A stretch of DNA of 64,000 bases from Otis tarda (Eukaryota; Chordata; Aves; Otidiformes; Otididae). Made by a program: the position numbers and the translations under genes. The DNA lies in NCBI GenBank assembly GCA_026413225.1, contig CM048557.1, positions 39,599,371 to 39,663,370 on the forward strand, written 5' to 3'. Shown here in pieces: positions 1-11,250 of the stretch. How positions within the stretch are numbered: position 1 is the first letter of the stretch; every line of letters begins with the position of its first letter. A model generated the notes under the pieces. It was not told where the DNA came from and searched no databases. It worked only from the letters and a program-made list of their open reading frames with translations.

Positions 1-3000
1 TTCCTTTCCTAGGGGACATCTACAAGGCTACATAGCCATCATAGCCTCTACTGGACCTCGAAACACTCAAAATGTGATTCCCAGAATAGGCAACTCTTTC
101 CCCTCTTGGCAGGAGTGCTGAGTTGCATTTGTCTTCACAGAACATTGCTGAACTGTGCAGGTGCCTGCATGCCATCACGAGCCATATGGAACTTCCATGT
201 GTGAGATCACATAGCAAGAGGAATTTGGGCCCAGGTCTCCCAAATGTTAACTGGTATTCCAAAGTGAAGGATTCTCAGATATAGAGCTGTCTTTATTGCA
301 TAAAAAAAATTATCAGTGAGTGAGAGAGGAGAAAAAATGTCTAACTGTAGGTTGCTCTTCAAGACACTTGTCAGGGATATGCAACATAGGGATTAATAGA
401 GATTCTAGTCCCAGGAAACTAGGGATAGTTATGCGGAAGTGATACAATTTTCAGTGGAGTCACTGGAAAAAAACATCTCAGGATGGTCCATGATATCTGG
501 GTTTTGCACACACATGGGGAAAATGAAATTCGAGTTTTGGCTCTAAAGCTCTTCCACAGGGCAAGTAAAATTGTTCCTTGTGAGTGGTGCAGTTAGGTGT
601 TGCTCTTATTTTTCATGGATGGAGGGATGAAAATATCTTAATGTAAGATAATTCACACCTTAAATGGAGGGATCTTTGTGGTAGACAAGAAGGCACCTAC
701 CTCTGCTTAGAAAAGAAGTTTAAGAACCTGGTTTGTACTCTTTTTTTCTGTTTTATACTCAGAACATCTGTAAACCTTTTTATAGCCTCCTAGTTCTTAC
801 CATGAGATCTTTTTCTGTGTGAGAAGTTTGATTTGCCAGATGCCCCCTTAAATTAGGATATGCAGCACTCACCCTGCCTTAGTACTTTTTTTAGGAAATA
901 CTGCAAAGAAACATAGATATTATGATAGATTAATACAGCCTCAGGTACTATATGCTCCTCTGTTCGTCTATGCTCCTCTAGTGCTCAGTAAATGCAACGT
1001 AATTACACATAGCTAGGTTGGAAACTAAAGAAGGATAAGTAGTGTTCTGCACTCTATTTTGGCCAAAAGGCCCTCTTGGGGACTGTTACCATGGCTCAAC
1101 TGATACACAACAGTTAAATCGTGAGAACTTCATTGTAGGCAAATCCTATAAAGGCTTCCTAAATCTCTCAGAAAGATCCTGGAACAATGATATGTGTCAA
1201 TCCCTCTGCACTACTTTCCTGCCTCCTTAATACTTCCACAATTATAACCAGATTTCTTCTTCTGTTCAGTATCACTCCTACTCTTCTCCACAACTCAGGA
1301 AGTGATCCGATTCTCCTCTTGCTGCGAAACACATCGGAGTATCTGCCTGTCTGATTAACAATATCAGACTCATGTCTTATCTTTCTGCAATTGGACATAC
1401 TCAGTTGTGAGCTTGTAAGGGAACTGACTTAGAGACAGTCTGTATAACCCTGTGAAGATTAATGTATGCTGCTGAATCTCTCGCTACAGGAGTTCCCACT
1501 GGACGGCAGGATGGGAGTAGTAGGATATTTTGTTGTCTATGGCTATGACATTATGTCCTAGTTTCACACACCACAGTACAAAGCAGTCATTCTACTCTGA
1601 GAAAAGTTACTTACAGGATTTCTGTAGATGGAATATCAGAAAGGTAAAAATTATTTTATCAGAATGAATCACCCCAAGCCTCTTCCTAAGAAAGGCTTTA
1701 GTTTGGTAATCGCATTATACAGCTTCGTGGAAACTAGCACCTTGCAGATACGTGCTACCCTGCATGATCCTGAATGTTGGGTGGTTTTAGTAGTTCTCAC
1801 CTGTACCTAGTTTCCAGACCATCTATACATTCCTCATCATTGTTGTGCAATATATTTCTGCTGTGATTCCTGACATTTTTCATGGTCAGACATAGAGCTG
1901 TATTAAAAATCAGTAAATACAATGCTTACTTGTATTATTTCTCTTAGATGTCAGACTGTCTCCTTCACACCTTGTCTCCCCCATTCTGCTCCTTTTCTTT
2001 CTGTGGTGAAAGACTTTCACAGTGCTTCTACTTTGCTGTTGATCTTTACTGCCAAAGGGTTTTTTTTAACATGTGGTTTGAGGCTCTCATTTCCTTATCT
2101 AGAGCTGGCAGAGGAAGTTTCATCCTGAAGTAACTTTAATGATAAAGTAATGTGTTCTCAGCAAATAAAGGGCACCTTGAAATGCAATAGAAATTAAAAA
2201 ATAATGGTTTGTTGCATAGGCTTCATTGGATTTTATGTCCACTCCTGCTAGCTTTCACCCTGTCATATATTGGGGGAGGGGTGTATTAATTGGTTTTTAA
2301 GGGGAATTTTAGTGTTATAGAATAAAAATATTTTCTGTGATTAGAGACATTTGTGAAACTAATGTATGAGAGAGAGCACAAGATTAATAAAGAGGATTTT
2401 GTTTCCCCAAAAGCCCTAAAAAGACAATTTTTTTGTGGTTGCGCGTTGGAAAAAAAAAAGTCTCAGATGCAGTGCAGATAGCTCCAGTCTCTATCACACA
2501 GCCAATACTGAGCTGTCAGAAAGCCGCTCTAATATTTTTCTTTTTTTCTTTCTCTAACACTTTTCAGCCTCCTGCAAAAAGGGATTAAAGGCGAAGCAGC
2601 TCTGGCTAGCCTTGGAAAATCTATTTAGCTTGCGTATTGTGGAAATGTCTTCCCCAGCTAGTTACTGCCGTTTTATAACACTGCAGCATATTGGATCAAA
2701 GACTAGAACTGCCACCTCCTGTTTACAATGGTCTGGAGCAGTCACAGAAGTGTCAGGGCTGCTTTCTGCCTCAGTGTGATTGGGAATAAGACTGACAACG
2801 GTAGGTAGCTAGCAACAGGTTAATTTCTTTTTTTTTTCTGTCTGTCACCTGCAATGTCAGTGCAAGTACAGCTAAAATTTTGAACCCAGAAGAGAAACTG
2901 TCTTTTTGCATCCTTTCAAATATTCTTGAATATACCTGAAACACCAGTCATAAATATGCATGCAATACTATTGTTTCAGAGATAATTTCAAAGGCAAAAG

Positions 3001-6000
3001 CATGGAGAGACAGGAAAAGAAAACCTAAAAATAACCCTTCAAGTGTGTTCTAGATTTTTAATATATGTTATACTGAGAAAAGAACTGCTGTTAGACTGCA
3101 CAAACACTATGTCCCAAGTCTTAACACTTAGAAAGGATACTTTTATCACTCTGCCAGTATCAAAATTATGTGAAAGCAGTGATTTTCATTTTGCAGTGGC
3201 AATATGGTGTTTAAAAATATCAATTGATTGCTAATAATACTTCCTTTTAAAGGTGAAGTTACATTCAAAGTATTCAAACAAAGAGTGTAATTTTGAGGCT
3301 CTGGTAGGATAATCAGCATTTGGCAGCCCAATTTCTAGTTCACACTTCTGATTTCTCTTTCCAGCTTTAAGAAAGTGTTTTTGTTGACTGTATTCACCAA
3401 ATAGAGAAGCAGAACAGAGGGACAGCAGACTGCAATTTTCTCACTGGACTCAAATACGAACTTTAAGATTCCCTTCACTAATTGTGCCTGTTAATGCAGA
3501 TACCTCAGCAGAAAGATGTGCAAGCACCTTTAAGGGTGTTTTTTCAAGAGGAGAAAGAAACAGAAGAAAGAAGCATAGACACTCATCATGTTCTGATAAC
3601 ATCAACAAATGTGGGAAACTTGTGCCTTTCTTCTGTGTAGCCTCTGTATATACTTTAAACGAATGTTGTCATTCCTTTTCCTGTATGTGCCATGTGCAAG
3701 AGCTAGGAATTGCATCATTGCCTGCATTTAGTGCTTCTAGTTGGTTATCCACAGGGTGCACACTGTCACATGTGAAAAATAATAGGATAAAGATGAAGCT
3801 GTTCTGCTGCTTTCTTTCTTGCCATGGCCTTGGAAGTATGCTGAGATTAGACAGTAAAATGCATGCTGCATCATAAGACCAAGGATCTTGTGAGGATATT
3901 AGGCATCTATAACATACAACCTGCTTGTGACTTAAACGACTCTGAAAGGTCCAAAACTTTCACTTATGTATTTTCTGATTTTCACATTGAAAGGCTGACT
4001 TGTACATGCAAGTATCAGTTTGTGGGCTCAGTGATGATTTAAAGACTTTTGCCTGAAGACTTTTTTGTGGTCTGTATATGTGCCCTTTTCCTTCATAGTC
4101 TTATACCTCCAACTAGAACTGCCTATATTTTAGTTCTGGAAGTTTGTGATTCAATGATGATGGCAATTGTGCATCAATTTCTACTCTAGGGCCTACATAC
4201 TGGGTGTGTAATATTTACGGGCTTAAACTTTGATAAGACAGTTTCCTTGGGTCTGACAACACTGTATGGAAAATAAAGGAATGTGAGCTATTTGGTACCT
4301 TGTACAGTTTGGGACATTGAAAAAGAAATTATTTTCAATGCACTGATAAGTACAGCTTTTGTAGAAATTTTACGAGGTGCATGGGAAGAAGCTTTTCCTT
4401 CTTTAAAGTGAAGCCTTGAGCCATAAAAACAGTACAATTTGTGCATTTTTTAGCAATTAGATATTAGCAACTAATTCATATGAAGGCTAAAATTAATGTT
4501 TAAACTTATAAGCTATGCTGGATCAAAACTTGCATTTTAATTTCCCTTCTTTATTTTTTGTACTTTTGGGCAAGAAAGCTTATGTTATATTTTCATAAAA
4601 TATTTGATACTGAAAAGTATATGTATTTTTCCTTAAACATTTTTCTCTTTCTGCATTGAGATATCAGTAAGTTACTGAAATATCTTCAATATTTTTTCTA
4701 AACTCCTCTTCAAAACTGAAGAGATGCAAGATTTCACATTTTAGGTCTGTTAATGCAGTCAAAAATTATGTCAGAAGAGAAATGCAATCAAGAAATTATG
4801 TCAGTAGAGACTAACTCAAGGAAAAATCTGATACTTGACAGTTCAAAATATGAATGGGACTTTGAAATGTAGCTCACACTGAAGTCCTGTTTCCAGCCTG
4901 GTTCAGCTGAACTAGCATAACAAAATAAAGTGATTAGAATAATTACTACTCAGTTATAACTGTATCTTCTAATTAATTACCTTTGCTCAGACATCCAGGC
5001 TGACATATTTATGCATTAAGATTCAGGCAGTATTTTTTAATCTTTCTCTTCAAACCTTGGTGTCCTTGTGTGGATTTGCTTAAAAGTGAAGCCAGGAGGA
5101 ACCATTTACTTTCTCTATATTTACCAAAAGTTGTTATTAAGTCAGTGGTACAAAGAACAGTGTCTTCAAATCTTGCATATCAGGCCTACTTCAAATAACA
5201 TTCTAGTACCTTTCCTGCTGCTTCTTCTTACCTTGTATATTAAGTGTCTTCATCTAGTCCTTCTCTACGTGTAACTGTTTAAAAGTGTTCCATATAGCAA
5301 GCAAAAACTCTGATGGTTAGAGGAGCCCTCTAGAATAGCTTTATCTGCCTCAGGTCCCCATTTGGAAACATTATTTATCATGGCAGTGACTCATCTTTCA
5401 TTAAATTTTGAGAGCATTTCAGATTGGAACAGAAGAAAACTATTTTCCAAGGAGAGCAAGTGCGTCGGTGCTCTTGTCATGTAGTGGATAGGTGATTGTA
5501 CTCAGCCATTTCCTTGCTCTTTTCTTCTGGCTGTAATCTGCAAGCCATATTTTAAGAATGCTACCACAGAGTGGGGAAAAAATCCACAGAAATGTTTTCT
5601 ACATGAAAAGCATTCTTTTAAAATAAATAAATAAATACTCTTCCTTAGGCAACAATCAGAGATTCGGCATAGGTTATCACTGAGTAAGAAGGAAAATGGC
5701 TCCAGGTGCATGTAAATCTAGTTTGTGTAATTTCTTTATACTCTTGGAAAGTAACCGGTTAATCTCAGACCATTTGGACAGACTGCTCTTGTTTTTGCAC
5801 CTAACTACTCAGTTTCACATCTTGTACAGTTGAAAAAAGAAAAAAAAATACAATTCTAGCTGCATTGCTTTCCCTCCTCATAAATATGAGCAAAGAAGTT
5901 CGGCACTTGTTAACTATTTCACCTGTGACTTGGATTTAATTTTTCATCTCGGAAAACAGAGTTGTGGGGATGATAACTTTAAAATCCTTTCCCTTTGTTG

Positions 6001-6793
6001 ATATTTATAAGCCACAGAGTGTGGAGGTTAAGCTCTGACCCTGTTTTCATGGGCTTTTCTCATCAGCCAAGGGCAGGAGCTGGGCTCCTGAGGGACAGGA
6101 GGGTTCATAGTTGTATTACCAATGAGTAATGCCTTGAAACTGCGTCTAGTTCTGCTGCACTTTGGATGTTTATGTGGTGCTGGTTTTAGTATCTTGATTA
6201 AAACTTAGTAGTTAACATAAAGTAACTCTCTCGTCACTATATAATTTCACTTTTTTACTATTTTTTCACCACTCTTCTTTATGATCAGAATAATAAATGC
6301 ACCTCTATAGGTTTTTCCCTACCATTTTATGCTTCCGACTCCATCAATAAAATCTGCTGCAGCAATGCTAGAGTAATGTCTCAGGAAGTTAAATAAGCTG
6401 AATGACCTTATCAAATAGACATTTTGCAATATTTAAAGGTAAGAGATATATTTTAGACAAAACAAGCAATTTACAAGTTTTGTGGTTTGAATCCTTTTTT
6501 TTTTTTTTTTTTGATCCAGTAAAAGACAGTCAAGAATTGCTCATTCATTCAACTGCAGAAAAATGTGGAATGAAGCAGCCTGGGCAAATTTACTCTGAAC
6601 AGAACATAATTATGATTATAATTACACATAGATTTATTTAAGATTACCCCTATTCATTCTTGGCATTTTCTTAAATATTTGTAGACCTGTTAGCTTTTCT
6701 CCTTCCCTTCCCCCCACTCCCCGAGCGTAAAGTGATGATCAGGTTCAGTGTCTAATGAGGCAGCCATTCTGAACACGTAGAGACAAAGAAGAG
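1..6793. other. AT-rich non-coding DNA, no gene seen
   Basis: I see no gene, RNA or clear mobile element here. Open frames are short and unrelated to any family I recognise. The longest, at 3484-3876 on the plus strand (130 codons), is Cys/Ser-rich, has no domain signature and most likely occurs by chance. Local features are an (AATA)n run near 5621-5637, a T-run near 6497-6512 and an imperfect tandem duplication at 4752-4810. The stretch 2440-2830 is less AT-rich and reads like possible regulatory DNA, but nothing in a single sequence proves that. Confidence 0.6.
4752..4810. repeat. Imperfect tandem duplication, unit about 30 bp
   Basis: Two adjacent copies begin AATGCAGTC and AATGCAATC, and both continue with AAATTATGTCAG and end in AGAGA. 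The first copy is 4752-4780 and the second 4781-4810, differing at only a few positions. This is a local two-copy duplication with no apparent coding role. Confidence 0.7.
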
Positions 6794-6807
6794 GTTTCCC
6801 TGGCAAC
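6794..6807 (+). promoter_or_regulatory. Candidate RFX-type X-box
   Basis: The 14-mer GTTTCCCTGGCAAC is a near-palindrome close to the established RFX X-box pattern (GTT-N-CC, a short spacer, then GG-N-AAC). It sits in a less AT-rich stretch (about 6700-6970) that also contains AGATTACAG, an OTX/CRX-like core, at about 6919-6927. The match is visible; binding and function are inferred. Such a match can occur by chance in 64 kb. Confidence 0.3.
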
Positions 6808-7708
6808 GAGGACCATGCCAAAGCTCTCAGAACAGTTATCTCCCCTGTATTCAGGTTCCTTTTCTGTTTAGGATGCCTGTTAGCATGAGTTCACAGGCAA
6901 TGCCTGGCAAGCTTTTCAGAGATTACAGCCCTTTAATATACCTAATAAAATACAGCTAAGGCTGGGCTTTATGCCTAAACTGAAAAGTGGTGAGCTGGCA
7001 TATATTTTTTCGGTTTTATGTTTTTCTTTATGGAAGCTTAAAACAATGGTTACTACAAGATCATTACATATGTCCAAGGCTATTAAATATACTACCTATA
7101 TCTCTTTAGAACTTAACTGATCTCAGCAAAATTTGTGGGAGTTCATTGAATTCTGAGCCATATTTCTGCTGTCAATAGAGCAAGTACTGATCTAAGTTTT
7201 AATTTTGAAATACACATGAATTTGAGCACATTTAGATGCAACTAAATATTTAAGATCATAATATAACTTGGGTTTAAATATCAATTTAAATATAGGGACA
7301 TATTCTAGCAATAAAGTATTAAAATATTAGACAATTTTTACTATTTGCAAGTAAAAATTGATTACAGTAACATTAAGTGCTTTAATTAATGTAAATCTTT
7401 GCTTGCTAGGCACAATCTGAAATCCATGAACTCTCCATGATAAAGACTTGTAAAGTCAGATTAAGAGCTGAGCTCTTCCACATCCTTACAATTTCTTGAG
7501 AGAACTGAGCAGGTTAGTATGTCACCCAGCCCTAAGCTTGGTCAGTATCCTGAAGTTGTTCATGCAGCTATCCAGCTCAGCTGAGAGATTTGCTCTGGAA
7601 AGTATTTTTAAAGTACATCTGCTCACACACATTAAATGTATAAGTGCAGTTTCCACTTCCTGCAGAACGGAAGTGTTACTCTCATGTCCAAGTTATTCAC
7701 TGTGGATG

Positions 7709-7780
7709 TAGAATAGAATAGAATAGAATAGAATAGAATAGAATAGAATAGAATAGAATAGAATAGAATAGAATAGAATA
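7709..7780. repeat. (GAATA)14 pentanucleotide microsatellite
   Basis: Fourteen uninterrupted GAATA units fill 7711-7780. The array stops exactly where a CR1-like 3' end begins, so on the minus strand it reads as an (ATTCT)n tail attached to the LINE end. The same arrangement recurs at 54946-55020. Confidence 0.97.
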
Positions 7781-7825
7781 CTGCCAGTCGGAAGGAACCT
7801 ACAAGGATCACCTAGTCCAAATGCA
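7781..7825 (-). mobile_element. CR1 LINE, short 3' end remnant
   Basis: The segment contains GGAAGGAACCTACAAGGATC followed by ACCTAGTCCAAATGC. This is the reverse complement of the conserved end of the CR1 3' UTR, as seen in the longer copies at 32466 and 55021. Only about 45 bp is recognisable before the sequence becomes unique. The element's 3' end faces left into the GAATA array. It is non-coding. Confidence 0.7.
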
Positions 7826-7877
7826 GAAAACTCACATATTTAATTCCACTTTCTTCATCAAGGAATTCAAATCAACT

Positions 7878-7930
7878 ACTTTTCTTTCTCTCTTTATCCC
7901 TGCCCCCTTCCTTCTTTCCTTCCTTGTTTC
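7878..7930. repeat. Polypyrimidine tract
   Basis: This is a run made almost wholly of C and T on the plus strand (CTTTCTCTCTTTATCCCTG and similar). It is low-complexity sequence with no further signal. Confidence 0.7.
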
Positions 7931-10869
7931 TATCCTCCTGCTTTAATAACAATAACCCTGCGATAGCATTGTATGAAGGAATGGACAGCAAGTGTATGAA
8001 TATTTTGAGGCAATAATAAGCGTTGTTTCTGGACAAGTACTACAACCAGTAGACTTTTACTGCAGTCATCATTTCATCTGTCAGTAGCCGAACTTTTAAA
8101 TCATTAATCCAGCTCATTTTTTGAAAGAATGATCATGAGCACTTTGAAGCTCTTCAAGTGAAAATTCAAGCATTAGGATCCCAAGAGGACAAAACTTGCC
8201 TATAGCCTTGAGTAAAAAAATCTAAAAGGCAGAATTTAATATCTCTCTCTTGATTATTCACTATTGATGATCTGTAGTAAGCTACATAAAGAGTGTCTAT
8301 GCATACTGGCTAGAGTCCTGCATCTTTAGAGAGGACTCCAGGCAGGTACTTCTACTGGGATCTTAAACAGATGACATACTAACTCCCCCTGTGTGTGACA
8401 TAGGAAGGAAGGTTTTCTGATTGCCCTGGAATGATTAGAAGCCTAAATAGCAGGTTCTGCAAATTTCCTTGGATCTGGTTCTTATACACTAACTAAATCA
8501 CTTGTCACAAGTTCAGCTGGATTTGATAGGGTTGGGAAGATATCCCTTGGCTCTCCTTTATATCCTATCTCAAATTCAATTCCACTGTTAGGAGTAAAGT
8601 CAAGCTAGTTGCAAAATAGTAAGAAACAAAGGAATAAAAATAAAAATTATAAATAGGAGTAAAAATAAATTAACAAGTGGAATCTTGCTTTGAACTAGTA
8701 AGGATGATATTCTTATTTTTTTCTTATGTGAAGATTGCAAAGGAAACTCATTTCAGCTTTGTAAGACCACAGTGATTGCTTCAGACACAAAATGAATCAG
8801 GCCTCTTGTTGGATTGTGTGGGTGGTATTTCCACTCTTCCCTAGTGTGATAATTCACAGCCTGCAGCTGTGGCATGCAAACTCAAATATTTTTCTCTTTC
8901 TGTTTGGGCTTTAAAAGGAAGGATGTGCATTCATTTGCTGGCTTAAGAAAAAGGGAAAAAAAGGAAAAAAAGAATTGAAGGCCCATTAAAGATTAGTAGT
9001 TTGAAACGAAGCAGTCATAAAACAAAACTGTATAAACAAAGAGTGAATTAATTTGTCTTGACAATAGCAGATTTTTAGTGTAGTTATAGTCTAGTATTAG
9101 AAAACGAACAATAAGATGTGTACTTGCTCAGGTATATAAACAGTAAGATAAGCAATTGGCTAATGGTTGTAAACAACTCCTTTTGCACTGTTAAGAGTCA
9201 TTAAAAAGACTTTTTAATTAATATTTACTTACCTGCGCTTAAATAATTTAATTTGCTCTTTATACAGAAAAACTGTTTGATGTGATTAATATCTATTAAA
9301 ATGTATTTATTGGATTCTGCCTGTAATTCAAATAAATAGCATAAAACATAAACCATAAAGTTGCTATTGTGTATTCTGTATCATTAAAATCACTTGGAAA
9401 ATCCCCTGCTGAACTTCATTTCCAAGTAAATTTTTGTTAGTCTAGGAATCTCTTCTCCTAGGAAAACAAACAAACAAAAAAAAAGTGAAACATGAATTCA
9501 ATGGTTTTTTGCTTGCTACTACAACATAAAGTTCATCTTCCATGGCATGTTTCTTAAAAGCTGCTTTAAAGTTTTTCCATACCCTGTAAATTATTTTCTT
9601 TCCCTAATGGCTTGTTGTATTGTTTGCCAGTACAATGACTAGGAAAGCACTATTAACACTTAAACTAATTAAGGTTTTCAGAAAACATTGGTTACGTTTT
9701 CCTCATTAACAGACGTTAAAAATAAATGCTATTCAGATGTATGAAAAAGAAGATTGCTTTTAAATCTCAAGAAATGAATGTAAGTGTTCATATTCTGGTA
9801 CATTAACAGTTTGTTCCAGTACATTGATATTTTATGTGGAAATCCTACTCTGCAATTAATATGCCTGATGCAAATTGAAAAACCCATAATCCATCCTTCT
9901 CTGTTGGAATGTAAGAGCATATTATTATTGGGAAGCTACAGGATACCAGAACAATTTTTTGAAGTTGAATGCTCATTACCTTAAATCTGCATATAAAATG
10001 CTTTGCTTTCAGACTAGGTAATATATAACTGAATATTTCATGATACGCATGAAAATGTAACAAATAACAATAATAACAATGAGTCCAATTCATTTCACCT
10101 CTACAGAGATATTTCTGTCTTCTGGCATTAGAAATTAAGAATAGCTAAAATCTAAACACAATACAGTAATGAAATACTTGACTATTCTAGCTAATGTATC
10201 TGGATGGTCACTTCTATTAAACTTGAAAATAAGACGGTCATTATTATATTCCTAGGAGAGTAGAGAAGAAAGAGAAAAAAAAGAAGTTCATGGAAGTTCA
10301 TAGATGAAGAGAAAAAAAATGGAGGTTTTGTACATATAATATCAATTAATAATTGTGTAAATGTAAATAAGAGATGTCACTGACACTTACTGCCTCCTGG
10401 AGATATTTTCAGCTAAGGTGATTGCCTAGGTGGACATTGATAATGAGATATTCTTTCCTGATCAGGTATGGAATGTTTATTATGAAGGAGCAGGGTACTA
10501 TGATTGTTCAGTACACAACTCTTCTATGAGTAACACCAAGAAAGATTTGTACATTTTGGTAGTTTGTCATTGTATTGATCTTCTGAGTTGAGTCCTCTCA
10601 AATGGCTTATCAGAGCCAAAATAGATGGATATCATTGGAGATGTCATTTCCTGACCCAGTTTTCAGAAGACACTGTCGTTCATGCTGACAATGTGAAGAA
10701 GAAGTTTCTCAGGAGGCTTTTTAACACTGGACACACACCTTAACGTAAAATAGCTCTCTGACTCAGGTAAAAAGAAAATGTCACTAAAAAGTGCAAGTTC
10801 TGTCTGAAATTGATAGTGGCAGGTTCTAGAAGACTATAGAAATCATTCCTTATTTCCAAAACCAAAACC

Positions 10870-10937
10870 ACCTAGAGGTCTTTTGTATTAATGGGCTTGT
10901 AGAACAAAGACCAAAAGACCTAGAGGTCTTTTGTATT
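10870..10937. repeat. 20-bp direct repeat with an internal hairpin
   Basis: ACCTAGAGGTCTTTTGTATT occurs at 10870-10889 and again, identically, at 10918-10937. The second copy overlaps an inverted repeat, AAAAGACCT at 10913-10921 and AGGTCTTTT at 10924-10932, separated by two bases. It looks like a short local duplication. Confidence 0.8.
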
Positions 10938-11214
10938 GCTGGGTATGCATCTGGTAGTCTATGATTGCTTTTTTTCCTGAGGGTCTGGGGAACATTCCTC
11001 AACTAGAGTGTTTTCTACAGCCATGACATAATTTCACAATGGGATGAGACCCAGGTGTATACCTGCAATTTCTGGAGAAATTTTTGTTTCTGTGGAAACA
11101 AAAAGAAGGTATGTTGGCTAGTGTACTGCAGCAAGTCCTCAGTTTGGATGTCACAAGACCAGAACTGTGAAATGTCCAAAAGTACCCCACAGAAGTGTCG
11201 TGGCCTATGCTGAC

Positions 11215-11250
11215 CTTTATCTGAAGATCTCAAAGCACTTTGCAAACAGG
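11215..11250 (+). mobile_element. Possible ancient amniote SINE/LINE-tail fragment
   Basis: GATCTCAAAGCACTTTGCAA resembles a conserved core found in old, tail-sharing interspersed repeats of amniotes. Only about 25 bases look related, and the sequence on either side is unrecognisable. This is a recollection-based match, so confidence is low. Confidence 0.25.

Noticed and set aside
3484..3876. 130-codon plus-strand open frame
   Set aside because: It has no domain, an unusual Cys/Ser/His-rich composition and no supporting promoter or splice context. It is most likely a chance frame.
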